Below, piece after piece: positions 1 to 11,250 of a DNA stretch of 64,000 bases. A model generated the notes under the pieces. The model did not search any database. It had not been told where the DNA came from and worked only from the letters and a program-made list of their open reading frames with translations. Every line of letters starts with the position of its first letter. The stretch's first letter is position 1. Both the position numbers and the translations under genes were made by a program. The stretch comes from Micropterus salmoides (Eukaryota > Chordata > Actinopteri > Centrarchiformes > Centrarchidae): contig NW_024041262.1 in assembly GCF_014851395.1 (NCBI RefSeq), positions 12,979,252-13,043,251 of the forward strand, written 5' to 3'.

Positions 1-131
1 TCTTGTTTGTAACCTGCTAATCCATCTTTGATGAATAAATGAGAAACTTAAATTTTGACGAGGACAAAACGACTTGATGTTGAACAAAACTTGACAACTT
101 TATCATAACATTGCTTCGACCTCCTTCACAG

Positions 132-3100
132 GTGCCATTCCACATGCACATCAACCTGGAGCTGCTGGAGTGTGTGTACCTGGTGTCGGCCATGCTTCTT
201 GAAATCCCCTACATGGCCGCCCACGAGTTTGATGCCCGCCGCAGGATGATCAGCAAGCAGTTCCATCACCAGCTCAGGGTGGGAGAGAGACAGCCACTGC
301 TGGGTATGCAGCCTAACAACTCTTCACCTCAGGGTGTTTAATCCATAGAGAAAACTGAGAGGTTGACTGTAGCTCTCCGTTTGTCCTACAGGGCCCCCAG
401 AGAGCATGAGGGAGCATGTGGTGGCGGCCAGCAAGGCCATGAAGATGGGAGACTGGCGTACCTGCCACTCATTCATCATCAACGAAAAGATGAACAGTAA
501 AGTCTGGGACCTGTTCCCCGAGACGCAGCGAGTACGGGAGATGCTTGTCAGGTTGGCATACAGAAACTTCTTATCATCCATCTTTTCAGGAAGCTGTTGT
601 GACTTAGTTTTTGTCACAGGTTATGTCTTAATGATTTGAGGAATTAAAACACAAGTTTTATATCAATTTATACTACAGTGAACATTCAGATGAATATTTC
701 AGTTCATACCATGATGATTTAGTCTGACAATTCAATTATATACAAATATACATTCATTGTGCTGCTAATTCATTTATCATTTTATGAATTTCCTGATTGT
801 GTTTCCTTTTTATAGGAAGATCCAAGAGGAGTCACTGAGGACTTATCTGTTCACATATAGCAGTGTATACGACTCAATCAGGTACACAACTTTTTTAACA
901 GTGCTAGCGACCGACGTTTCTAAAGCACTGGTTTCTGCAGACCAGTATGCTTTGTTAGTATCCACTTATACCAGAAATACTGTAGCTCTGATCTCAGGTG
1001 TCGCTCTCCCTACAAGTGTTATTGGAAACAAAGATCAATCGAAGCTTAACCTCAATTTCAGATTTTTTTACTGGGGAGATAAAATAGTGTTACAATTTTT
1101 TCATCCATCCTCCAGCATGCAGACTCTATCTGAGATGTTTGAGTTGGAGATACCCACAGTTCACAGCATCATCAGCAAAATGATCATCAACGAGGAGCTG
1201 ATGGTAAGTTTCGTGGCTTCCCTGTTCTGTTGTAGTGAAATTTAATCTGTGGAGATGAGACAGAATGTCTCGGATAGGATACCCACTGAATCCTCACATA
1301 TACAAATACAGTTTTCGTTTGGGATTTTCTTTTTTCCCCTCACCAATAAAAGTGTTCTTACTTTTTTCCCTCTGCTTCCAATCAGGCATCACTCGACCAG
1401 CCTACACAGACTGTAGTGATGCACCGCACAGAGCCCACCTCCCTGCAGAACATGGCCCTGCAGCTGGCTGAGAAACTGGGCAGCTTGGTTGAGAACAACG
1501 AGCGCGTCTTCGACCTCAAACAGGGCATCTATGGAGGCTATTTCAACAGAGGTGAGTTTAGCTAGACTTAATCCACCCTGTTGGTCAGTGTCCCAAATTC
1601 ACATTAAAGCACTTCTCCAAGGCTATTGAATAGTGCTTTCTTAGAAACAATAATAACTGATAGTTCTTTGCCTTACAGATCAGAAAGGTGGCTACCAACA
1701 GAAGCAGTCCTACCAGAGAGGTATGTTCTGAGGTTGTACTTTCTATGTCTGACCACATGGTGACCTTCCCAAGCCAGCATGCCTCTGAACTTCAGCAGGG
1801 GCGGGTGCTGTTTATTCATTGCTGCTTTTAACGATGTTAATGACGAGTTTGTTTGCATTTAATCAGTAACTAAATTGTAATGCATTAAATGTTAGGTTAA
1901 TGTTAAACTAGTTAAACAGAACTAGTTTGTACATCACGTTGTATAAGTCAGAAATTTAAGTGTTTGTTGTTGTTCCGAACAGCGACAGTGGAAGTGGAAA
2001 GCCGGCCATGGTTTCCAAGAGTTAGACACACATTGTCGTTGTATAACATTATACAGTCTCCCTAATACAACAACCGACAAGCAGTTCTGAAGACGCTTTA
2101 GGAAGCTCAGGCTATTTTTAGGTTGTTAAATTTGAAATGGTGGCCCAGTGGACAGCACTGGCCTCACAGCAAAAAGGTCCCTGTCAAACCTCGGTTGTCC
2201 CAGGCCTTTCTGTGTGGAGTTGACATGTTCTCCCGTGTTTTCGTGGGTTTCCTCTGGGTGCTCCGTTTTCACCCACCATCAAAAACATGTTGGGTTAATT
2301 CTCCGGTCAGTGCCCCTGACCAAGGCGCTGACTGAGAATTGGAGGTCCCTGGGCGCTGTACGGTAGCTGCCCACTGTTCCTAGTACTTAGGATGGGTTAA
2401 ATGCAGAGAGTGAATTTCACTAGACATTGTACTGTGTGTGACAATAAACTTTATTTGATTTTGAAAAGAATCTCAGGTAAAATAATTTTTTCTGTCAACT
2501 GATCAAATGCTACCATGTGGATACTGGTAGATAATCGTGTTTTTCTCTGCATGTTCACAGATCAGAAAGGTGGTTACCAGCAGAAACAGGGAGGCTACCA
2601 GGGAGGCTACCAGCGAGGTGGCTACAGAAATTCTAATCAAAGCAACTACTGAATTTGTTTGCATTTAATCAGTAACTAACTTGTAATGCATTAAATGTTA
2701 GGGTAACATTAACAGGCAAAGAACTAGTCTGTACATCGTCTTGTATAACCACGTCAGAAATCAAAAGTGCTTATAGTTTTTCCGAACAGCCACAGTGGAA
2801 GGCAGAGTGGAATGTCGGCCACGGTTTCTGAAAGTTACAGATACACGTTGTCATTGTATAACGTTACAGTCTCCCTAATCCGATATTTGAAAAGCAGTTC
2901 TGAAGAAGCTTTTGGTAGCTCGGGCAATTTTTTACGTTGCTGCATTTGAAATTGTGTGTAAACCATTAAAAGAATGTCAGTAAAATGATTTTCTCTTTGT
3001 CATCTGATGAAATGCTGCGATGGGGAGACTGGTAGATAATCGTGTTTTTCTCTGCATGTTTACAGATCAGAAAGGTGGTTACCAGCAGAGACAGGGAGGC

Positions 3101-3677
3101 TACCAGGACGGCTACCAGCGAGGTGGCTACAAAAATTCAATTTACAGCTATTATTGAGTTTTGTTTGAATTATACACTAACTTACTTGTAATGCATTAAA
3201 TGTTAAAGTTTAACGTTAAGGGTCGAACAAAAGTAGTTTGTACATCGTGTTGATTAAACCAAGTCAGAAATCAAAAGTGCTTATAGTTGTTCCGAACGGC
3301 CACAATGGAAGGCAGAGCGGAACGCCGGCCACGATTTCCAAAAGTTACACGTTGTCATTGTACGTTATACAATCTCCTTAATCCAACAACCGATAAGCAG
3401 TTCTGAAGACGCTTTAGGCAGCTCAGTCTATTTTTAGGTTGTTGCATTTGAAATTAAATAATGTCAAGTAGAATGATTTTCATCGGTCATCTGAAATGCT
3501 GCCATGTCGATGCTGGTGGATAACCGTGTTTTTCTCTGCATGTTCACAGATCAGAAAGGTGGTTACCAGCAGAAACAGGGGGGCTACCAGGGAGGCTACC
3601 AGGGGGGCTACCAGGGAGGCTACCAAGGGGGCTACCAGCGAGGTGGCTATAGAAATCAAAATCAAAGCAACTACTGA
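132..3677 (+). CDS. eif3c: Eukaryotic translation initiation factor 3 subunit C, 3' part (5' part lies before the window)
   Basis: eIF3c is a core scaffold subunit of the cytosolic eIF3 complex, which recruits the 43S pre-initiation complex. Only the C-terminal part is present. Visible exons are 132-303, 392-551, 816-881, 1116-1203, 1386-1551 and 1679-1720, followed by one of three alternative last exons (2561-2652, 3066-3157, 3550-3677). All junctions are GT-AG and keep phase. Conserved stretches include VPFHMHINLELLECVYLVSA, GPPESMREHVVAASKAMKMG, the PCI-domain segment EIPTVHSIISKMIINEELM, and LGSLVENNERVFDLKQG. These match vertebrate eIF3c nearly residue for residue. The tail is Gly/Tyr/Gln-rich, as in mammals, but its coding exon has been multiplied here. 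The likely poly(A) signal is at 3979-3984. The first bases of the window are intron. Identification is very secure; which last exon is used is not known. Confidence 0.95.
2137..2466 (+). mobile_element. V-SINE-like tRNA-derived SINE in eif3c intron
   Basis: About 330 bp. It has a tRNA-like head (GTGGACAGCACTGGCCTCAC), the conserved core TTTCTGTGTGGAGTT typical of the V-SINE superfamily (as in zebrafish DANA), and a LINE-like tail ending in ACAATAAACTTTATTTG. It interrupts tandem unit 1 only; units 2 and 3 read straight through the equivalent site. Short TTTGAAA-type words at both ends fit a target-site duplication. Confidence 0.8.
2561..2652 (+). CDS. eif3c: eif3c alternative last exon, copy 1
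   Basis: The exon opens after a good acceptor (TTCACAG) in the phase needed by the 1679-1720 exon and encodes 29 residues ending RNSNQSNY before TGA. It contains three GGYQ-type units. An ATTAAA poly(A)-like word follows at 2690-2695, but no AATAAA is close. A weak internal donor-like GTGGCT lies where the upstream exon has GTATGT, so use as an internal exon cannot be excluded. The open frame and intact splice site argue against simple decay. Confidence 0.7.
3066..3157 (+). CDS. eif3c: eif3c alternative last exon, copy 2
   Basis: Same length and phase as copy 1, with acceptor TTTACAG. The 29 encoded residues end KNSIYSYY before TGA. It differs from copies 1 and 3 by several substitutions (QRQ for QKQ, QDGY for QGGY, and a changed final octapeptide). 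It is the most diverged copy and may be used rarely or be drifting. No frame break is seen. Confidence 0.65.
3550..3677 (+). CDS. eif3c: eif3c alternative last exon, copy 3 (distal, expanded)
   Basis: The exon begins after TTCACAG, in phase, and encodes 41 residues. These include five consecutive GGYQ units, then RGGYRNQNQSNY before TGA. It is 36 bp longer than the other copies because the 12-bp GGYQ unit expanded. It is followed by unique sequence and AATAAA at 3979-3984, so it is the best candidate for the main terminal exon. Confidence 0.8.
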
Positions 3678-3978
3678 GCTTGGAACATATGGATTTCAGT
3701 ATCTTCACCTGAACTAGTCTTCATTCCATGATAACAACCTTGGTTTCTGTGCTCAGCGCTTGGCTGTGTGCTGTTCTCCTTCATTTGACCCAAAACTTTC
3801 CGCTGATCCTGAAACAGCTGACAGTTATCGCACTACAAGCCCTTCTCACTGCAACTGCACAGTGTGGTATAGAGTTTTGAAGGTTTTTATTATTGATAAA
3901 GGTATAAGAAAGGCATTGCAGTGCGGCTGGCTTGTTGCAGTAGATGACATACATCAAGTATTGTTGACTTATACTATC

Positions 3979-3984
3979 AATAAA
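3979..3984 (+). terminator. eif3c: eif3c poly(A) signal
   Basis: AATAAA lies about 300 bp after the distal eif3c stop codon (3677) and is followed by T/GT-rich sequence. It is the first canonical hexamer downstream of the gene. Confidence 0.7.
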
Positions 3985-3999
3985 ATATTATAAAACTGT

Positions 4000-4946
4000 G
4001 TTTTGAATGTCCTTTTATGTAACATGGTTGGATTGCTGAACTACATAGGTAAACATGCATGCTCTTTCAATCCAAAAGAAAAACAAAATGTTAAAAGGTC
4101 ATTGGTCAGAGTCTGTCAATTACTAGATGAATTTGCTTTGAAATATCAAAAGACAGGCTCCTTTGATAATCACTCTTTTGAAGATGCAGAAAACATGAAC
4201 AAGGTCTGTATAACCTTTATATCTCTGGTTTTCTACGCGATAGAAACTCAGGAACTGCTCCCTGGCTTCAAATCCTGTACATCTATGTTGGGGACAGTAC
4301 AGAATCAATCAGTAATATTTCTGAATGAAGGTTTAAAAATTAAGAAGCTGTTTATTTAGGCAACTCAAAAGAAACCCACAAATAGCCTTTGTCATGATAG
4401 TTTTCCCCGTCTTGTTTGAACAGTTTTTTTTTCTCTAAATGTATTTACTGATATTTATAAAATCACCACAGACGGTAAATAAGTCAAAGCAGCCAAACAT
4501 CAGTGAGACTCAAAGGCACAGATTAACTAGCAAAGAAAGTAGGTCCTTGTTTCACCACCATGGTGTTCTCTTGTTACTAATTAGTTGTTGCTTCAGAGCA
4601 GCTTGAGAAGTTTAATCGTTAAAAGAACTGGTGGAAATCTGTTTTTTAAATCCACACTGAACCTTTTCAACGCTGTCATTACCAGGTTTTGGATCATCAT
4701 GTATTATCTCATACATTTATGTAGTTTGTTATTATAAAACAAAATATACTGACTACTGTTTCTATTGTGCATCAGAAAAATTACACGTATGTGAAATGCA
4801 TATTTTTATAAGCCCCTGTACGCAGGATAAGCAGTTGACGATGGATGGATGGATGGATTTTTATAAGCTGTCCATCAAACTAATAAAGCAACATATTGTT
4901 GCACACAGTTATTTAGATCAAAGCTACTTTACCAATTGCAAGTAAA
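4000..4946. other. Intergenic gap between eif3c and prodh2 (tail-to-tail)
   Basis: No convincing gene. A 118-codon open frame at 4003-4359 has no recognisable domain, no splice context and AT-rich composition, so it was not called. At 4803-4860 there is a LINE-type 3' tail (CGCAGGATAAGCAGTTGACG) followed by a short (ATGG)n run. The rest is AT-rich unique sequence. Confidence 0.6.
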
Positions 4947-4952
4947 TTTATT
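4947..4952 (-). terminator. prodh2: prodh2 poly(A) signal
   Basis: TTTATT on the plus strand (AATAAA on the minus strand) lies about 190 bp beyond the prodh2 stop codon at 5143-5145, implying a short 3'UTR. Confidence 0.55.
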
Positions 4953-5142
4953 TTATAACTTTCATATAAACACTTCACAGATAGTGTAAGTGTAAGCCTA
5001 CATGAAATTAAACTTTAATGTTGTTCATTTGCCCAACAGTGTTCTCATGTGTCTTCCTTATTCTTCATCATTTCCTGATTGGGAGCCTTAATGTGACCAC
5101 ACCAGTGCCTCTTCTCTGATTTCCCTCTGGGCTGGTGGCCTA

Positions 5143-8100
5143 TTAGCTGCCTCCCCTCAGACTCAGTCTCCTGTAGAGCTCTTGCCTAAGCAGGTCCCTC
5201 TCTTTGCGGATTCCCTGCAACACGGTGCGGTTCTCCTGAGCCCTACGCACCAGGTAGGGCAGTGTGTCTTCCACTGAGCCATACGGCACTGACTTGTATA
5301 CGGCATAACCCTCCTTAGCTGGAGGAGGGAGACATGGAGAGATGAAAGACAGCATGTGAACATAGGCTAATAATCATCAGGACTGCTAATAAATCATCTC
5401 ATCCTCCAGATATTGCCATTCAATAGTCCACCTATCTGAGCCATCACTGTCACTTTCAAATCCTACTTTTTCAAATGTAGAAATGATCATGATGCTGCAC
5501 ACAGCACTTAGGGGGTCTCGTATGTCTAGGAGGTCCAACACATCTGATAGTTTCAAAATGTGTAAAAATAAACAGATGATAACTAGGGTCACAGCCAAAA
5601 CCTGTGTTTTCAATTGTGACCGTTAACAAATTTACACCTCTTACGAGCAAAATATATATGCAGAAGTATAATTCCCAAAACATATCAGTAGTAGACACTT
5701 AAAAGAATATATGTACAAAATATGACAATTCTATCTGTTAATTAAGGTGTTTTACTTACTACTTTTTGTAGTAGTCTGAAGAAGACATCTTCTTCCAGGT
5801 GTGCAAGAAGGAAGTAAACTAATCTGGTCATGTGACCTTTCACACTAGTCACATGATAATCATAATGATGATAATGATCAATTTTAATCAAGACAATCTA
5901 TTTTTTCATTTAAAAGTTGAATTTCTTGCCCAAAGCCAACAATACAATTTTTAGAGCTTCAGAAATAACAAATGTGACTGGTGGGATTAAATGGGATAAT
6001 ACCTAGGCTATTTTTGTCACTTGCCACATGTGGAGGATATTTCCCACACAAATACACCCTTAACACCAGAATTAGTTTTGGTACAGCATCACTTTATGAT
6101 TTTGGGTGAGAAGGTGGGTAATTTCAGCATCCATAGCAGTTTTAAAATGAAGAGAGTTTGGGTGACCAGAGCTGCTGTCCTACAACTGAAAGTTTGCATG
6201 TTCAGTCATTAAAGCAGTCATGTGTCATTGAATAAGACACTTCTTAAAGTGTAAAATGTAAATGTAAAGGATGCCAGTTGAGGCAAAACTCACCCAGTGT
6301 GAGGGAGACGTGATCACACATGCCCAGCAGCTGGCCGAAACACACTGAGCCTCCATCTTTGTCAATCCCCAACTCCTCCATACTGAAAATGAAATGCACA
6401 GTAGCCACATCTTACACAGCAGTAGTACCCAACCTGGGGCTCGAGACCCCCACTAGAGATGGCAAGATAAATTTGAGGGGTACTTCACTGATTTTGCATT
6501 GTACTCCTACAGTTTAGTCAGTACAGTTTTAAAAAATAGAATCAAAATTGATGCAACAGAACCAGAGGTGCTGTCTTTATTATGCCACACTTTCTTATTC
6601 CTTCTCAAAGACTAACGCCTACATTACCCACAGTGCAACTCGACTGCCAACAGTTCAGTCAGAGATTCGGGTGTGTTATCTAGCCCTCAAACCAGTGTTG
6701 AGGAGTGAGCTACAGGGGCCTGGTAAGCTCACTTTTTTCCAACTCCACTCCAGATTTTCTTTATATTTTCAAACTTGTTGTCGTCTGCCCTAAACCAATG
6801 CTTACTCAAGTCATGTCACTTGAGGCAATTTATCAGATTTTGTGCAGCTTCCTCTTGGAGCCACAAAAAACTTTGTAGGCTACAACTTTTCATAATGCAG
6901 TACTTCCCATGACCTGTCAACAGATTTTAATGAGTAAAATCAGAGTTCCCCTTTAACAGAAGAAGGAATCAGAAAAACAAATGAATGCTACACAAGGTTT
7001 CTTTAGACTTCTCTCCAATGTTTAGTTTGTTTTCTGTAAATTACTGATTTATTTCACAGTTAAAGGGACTCAAATTATTCTAAAAAAACAAGGAAATAAT
7101 AAATTGTTTAATGGGGTCACAAGTCAAAAAGGTTCGGAACCATGAATACACAGCAGCATCAAGTGACATTCAAGTGAAGGTAAGATCAGACCAGACCAGA
7201 GACAAATATTTCATTATAGTGGCCCTGTATGTACCCTCTCAGATATAATAGTTATCTAGTGTAAATGACATCAAGTCCCATATGATTTTTACTTCATGTG
7301 GTCTAACCGTTTGGCAGCTCGTCTCACTGACTCCTCGTTGTGAGAGGCGACTATGATCTTGTAGCGCTCAGGTCTCTGTGATATGACTTCCAGCATCACA
7401 TCCAGCAAGCTGTTGTAACTGCACAGACACAAGTAAACAGATAAAATGTGTTGAAGTCAAGTTCACTGTCAGAAATTATCTGTGTGTGGGAAGTTATTGT
7501 GCAACAACCTTCACCCCATTAATGCAGCAGATAAAAATGTTTTGAAATAAATCTAGTGTTTGAAGTGTTTCATGTAGTTTATTTTTTATAGTTGTCCAGA
7601 TGCATTTGCCTGGTTGTGATAAATGACGGCTGCCTCTTATCCACCTGTCATTGGTGTCTTCCCAGCACTGGTGGACCGGATCTAGACGACCCTCTTTCTC
7701 TGCCAGCCTCCTCTCTTTGTCCATGTATGCTCCTCTTACCAGCTTGACCCCCAGACAGAAACTCTCATCCTGGGACAGACGCAGAGCTTCTAACAGGAGG
7801 GACCTGGACTCCTGAAAGACACAGACATTGATGGGAGTATTTGATGATGGCTCCTTTATAGAACAAAACTACTGATCTTATGGTATTCAGTGCAATTAAA
7901 ATAAATATTTTGATATTTGTAAAAATGAAAAACATATTTGCCTTCAGGTAACACTGATATGTGTTCCAAATCCAGGCGCCATCTTTGTTAAACTTCTTCA
8001 TCATCGCCATTGTGACAAGAGAGAGGGCGGGGTTCATGTATGTGTACTCGGCATCAACCAGGACTCTGACTTTGTTCACACTTGCCTAAAAGAACCCACA

Positions 8101-11100
8101 ATAAATCTTTATAATATAAAATGAGTAATAATATATAATACTTTGGTCTCTATACTTATTTAAATGACTGCATTAAAACTAGCACAGTAAAGTCTTAGAG
8201 CTTAAAAATAAATAGTCACAACAATTCAAGTAACTAATAATTAAGAATTTCACAATAATATCACTTTGATGCAATTCTCCCATGTAATATACATTTCCAG
8301 GGGCCTTCACATCTGTACCTCTGCTATTGTGTTGAGTCTCTGCAGGCCACAGAGGAAATGGGCAACTTCTCTTTCATCTAAACCAAGGAAGCTGATTGGC
8401 TGAAAGAGGCAGAGGTCATTCAACATATCATTTAACAGCATCCCCCTCACCAACACTGTACAATTTAATGTAAATATGAACTGGGGAAAACGAAGACATC
8501 TGTCAAACTGGGTTATTTTGGTTTGCTTCTGACGCACCTCTCCATCCATAGCTCTGACAAGGAGATTCAGGTCGTATGGTTGTTGTGCGATGAGGGTCGT
8601 GAGTTTCACCTTGATACAAGCAACACACGCTCATCAGTGAGAAGAAAGAGACAATTTCTACGCTGAATAAAAAGAAAGAGTAGACACTGGGATGGACATT
8701 CAAGAAAAAGCCGGAACAGCTGTGCACACATCAAACACTAAAATGTGGACTCTTATCTTTGTTTCCCACGCATTTGAACTACATTGAACTGCTGTAAGGC
8801 TCAGGTCCACCACACAGTGTGTCAGGGTTCTCATCAACTCAAAAACCTGGAACATTCACAAGCGTTTCACGTTTAACCAAAATGCTCTGAACTACCATTT
8901 CAAAGTTTATCAAAAATGTCTTTCTTGACATCTCTGCATAATGACATCTAATTTACAGTAAATATGTTAGAAGCAGTTAAATTGAAAATGGCCTGGGGAG
9001 AGATTTTCTACAAACTTTATGAATGGTGACTCTGAGATGGAAAACGTTGCCTTACACACAGCTCCGGGCTGAGCAGGGCTGTGATCTTCAGCTGCATCAT
9101 CGGGTCTTTACTCCAAGCGTTGCTGTGGGACATTCGTACACATTCCAACATGGCCTCCATATTGTCCTCATATCTCTTCTCTCTGGAGATAGATGCAAAA
9201 AACAAAATAATGCACATCACTTTTCAACATGCAAGAGTAATTCACTTTAAAAGAGCAGGGCAGAGATTTGTGTTTCTAGTGGAGCTGAGGAGCAACATGT
9301 CAAACTGGGAGAGAGGTCCTCATTTTGGCCTTATGTGCTTCACTTCAGATACAGAGTCTTACATAGGCTGATTTGTGGTAGCTGAAACAAATAATCTCTA
9401 TCTATCTTTGCGTCATTAATCAGCACTGGCGTAACGTAAATTCCAGCCCTTAAAAAACAGTAGACTTCCTGAATCAGCACCTCATTTGCAAAAATAATCG
9501 ATTTAACAGGCAACCGCACAGGCAAGACCACACTTTGTTACCACATAGTGAAGACAACAGCACTGTGGAACTTACACTCACAAACCAACAGGCTATCAAC
9601 AGGTTTTCACATGTTATCTGCCAAATGTATTAAGCAATATGTGATTGACATCCTAGGAGGGCGTGCGTGACCACATCAATGTGAGCACATCAGTGTGACT
9701 GCCCATGAGGGGAGCACACTGGAGCAAAAACCAGTGCACCGCTATTTCTTCCATCCTCTAGTTTTCTTTGAGCATAATCAGCTTCCATTGATTTAAATGT
9801 TTTGTGAAATGTCATTGTGCATTCACCTGTTATGATTTTGATGTTTTTGGTTTTGTTCATCTCTTTTCTAAAATAGTGTTTTGAGAAAATCTGGTCAGCT
9901 GGTGCATAAATTACGTAAATTAAGTAAAAGTCAAGATCAGATATGATTAAAACTAAGATTAGACAAATATTTATTCCTCCACTTCTTTTACAACTGATCC
10001 AACTGATGAAAAGGAGTCTGAGCACACTGCCTTATTAAAAATGTGTCTTACCCAGTGCTTTCTCCCAGATCCTCCTCGATTGGTACTGCCAGCATGGGCC
10101 TGAGTCCCAGCGAGCTCATCTTCTCCATGGACTGAGAGATCTCAATCTCGTTCTCTCCGGCCACAAACTGGGCATACACAGTGGGCCGCAGCAGCAAGGA
10201 AAACCCCCTCTTCCCCAGGAGGGTGCGTGATGCAGACATCAACTAAAAGAAGAAGATAAGAAGAATATAAGGAAGATGGAAGTGGATGGGGCATGGTGGT
10301 TCGGTGGATAGCGCTGTGGCCTTACAGCAAGAAGGTGGTGGGTTCAAACCCTGGTTGCCCCCGCCTTTCTGTGTGGAGTTAGTTTGCATGTTCCCCGTGG
10401 GTTCTCTCTGGGTGCGCTGGCTTTCCCGCACCGTCCAAAGACATGCAGCTTACGTGTGAGTCTGACTAGTTGTTTGTCTATGTGTGACATGGAAGAGGAG
10501 GGATACTGGACATGGTCACCTACAATCCTGCCTTATGTATCCTTTTGACAATAAAAATAAGGAATCAGATAAGATAAACATTACAGATACCAAACCGGGG
10601 AAATTTGCTTGTTACAGCAGCTCAAGTCAAAAGAAAAGAGTGATTGAGAGATAAATAAAAACAAAAATGATTTTACACTATGTACACCTTTCACTTACAC
10701 AGATGTAGATGGATAATAGAAATGGATAATTGCATGGGTTAAATATAAAGGATATATAAATATATATTTACACAAAAATGATGATAAAATATCATAGATA
10801 TAGTATATATCATAGATATGATTAAAATGTATATGTAAATGTGATATTATGTATCAATAATATGAATAATATATTTATAAATCATTCATCCCAACACACA
10901 GTCAGTGCTTTGACAACATTCATGTTAATGCCTCACTCAGTCTTTCCTCCATTTACTCCTTACTTATTCATCTGATTTTCTTCCAAAAAATTATCATGAG
11001 TGGCGAACTCAAGTCTTACCTTCCCACAGTTGTTAACCAGTGCAGGGAAGGAGCAGAGGTGGAAGATACCCAGAGCACGGAGCAGCTCACCCAAACTCTT

Positions 11101-11250
11101 CACCCTGAAGGCACTGGGATCCTCAAAAGCCAGAGGCGTTGACAGAAGGTCGGGCTGCTTGACCTCCACCGTCCTGGAGGCCGCAGTACTCAGTAGCCTC
11201 AGCGACAAGAGATGAGGGAGTGAGGGACGCAAACGACAGGACATCATCAT
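5143..11250 (-). CDS. prodh2: Hydroxyproline dehydrogenase / proline dehydrogenase 2 (mitochondrial FAD enzyme)
   Basis: PRODH2 oxidises trans-4-hydroxy-L-proline to the pyrroline form in mitochondria, using FAD. Eleven coding exons on the minus strand: 11020-11250, 10052-10242, 9056-9182, 8790-8846 (donor uncertain), 8538-8609, 8319-8399, 7942-8085, 7645-7811, 7308-7418, 6294-6382 and 5143-5318, giving about 481 aa. The first exon has three Met codons in a row and an Arg/Leu/Ser-rich leader suited to mitochondrial import. Family landmarks are VYAQFVAGE, LVDAEYTYMNPALS, LVRGAYMDKER (residues about 325-335), ASHNEES (about 381-387), CFGQLLGMCDHVS, and the C-terminal RRAQEN (about 448-453) that binds the substrate carboxylate in this family. 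The sequence is closer to human PRODH2 than PRODH1 (for example YKSVPYGS). Exon 7 ends at a GC donor. Confidence 0.9.
6424..7142. mobile_element. Nested non-autonomous DNA element in prodh2 intron
   Basis: The left end (ACCCAACCTGGGGCTCGAGA) and right end (GGGGTCACAAGTCAAAAAGG then TTCGGAACC) are inverted versions of the GGTTCCCAACC-type terminus common in fish MITEs. The interior holds unrelated sequence, probably a second insertion beginning around GTACTTCACTGATTTTGCATTG and ending near GAGTTCCCCTTTAA. No coding potential was seen. It lies between prodh2 exons 9 and 10. Confidence 0.5.
10289..10570 (+). mobile_element. V-SINE-like SINE in prodh2 intron 2 edge/intron 1, antisense to the gene
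   Basis: About 280 bp with a tRNA-like head. The B-box-like GGGTTCAAACCC is visible, followed by the core TTTCTGTGTGGAGTT, CCAAAGACATGCAG, and a tail with ACAATAAAAATAAGG. It belongs to the same superfamily as the element at 2137-2466 but has a different 3' part. It lies in the intron between prodh2 exons 1 and 2. Confidence 0.75.

Larger units (their letters stand above)
1846..3677 (+). repeat. eif3c: Three tandem intron-plus-terminal-exon units in eif3c
   Basis: Three direct units of about 0.5 kb can be aligned by eye: 1846-2652 (enlarged by a SINE), 2653-3157 and 3158-3677. Each starts with a segment containing the shared words TTGTAATGCATTAAATGTTA, runs through similar intron sequence ending in CTCTGCATGTT(C/T)ACAG, and closes with an exon that begins ATCAGAAAGGTGG and ends in TGA. 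The exon at 1679-1720 starts with the same bases and looks like a fourth, older copy that kept a working donor (AGAG followed by GTATGT). Exon starts are spaced 505 and 484 bp apart. After 3677 the sequence is unique and runs into the 3'UTR. This is a local tandem duplication, not a dispersed transposon. Confidence 0.9.

Noticed and set aside
3480..3665. Antisense frame with repeated VAPLVASL units
   Set aside because: It is the reverse reading of the GGYQ-coding repeats in the distal eif3c exon.
1846..3677. Possibility that the short direct repeats are a CRISPR-like array
   Set aside because: Repeat units are about 500 bp, contain in-phase exons, and lie in a vertebrate gene; no short repeat/spacer pattern exists.
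4003..4359. 118-codon open frame downstream of eif3c
   Set aside because: AT-rich, no recognisable domain, no splice signals, and located just after a poly(A) signal. Most likely chance.
10289..10370. tRNA-like sequence with a B-box-like GGGTTCAAACCC
   Set aside because: It is the head of a SINE: it is followed by the V-SINE core and a LINE-like tail, and a proper tRNA cloverleaf is not preserved.
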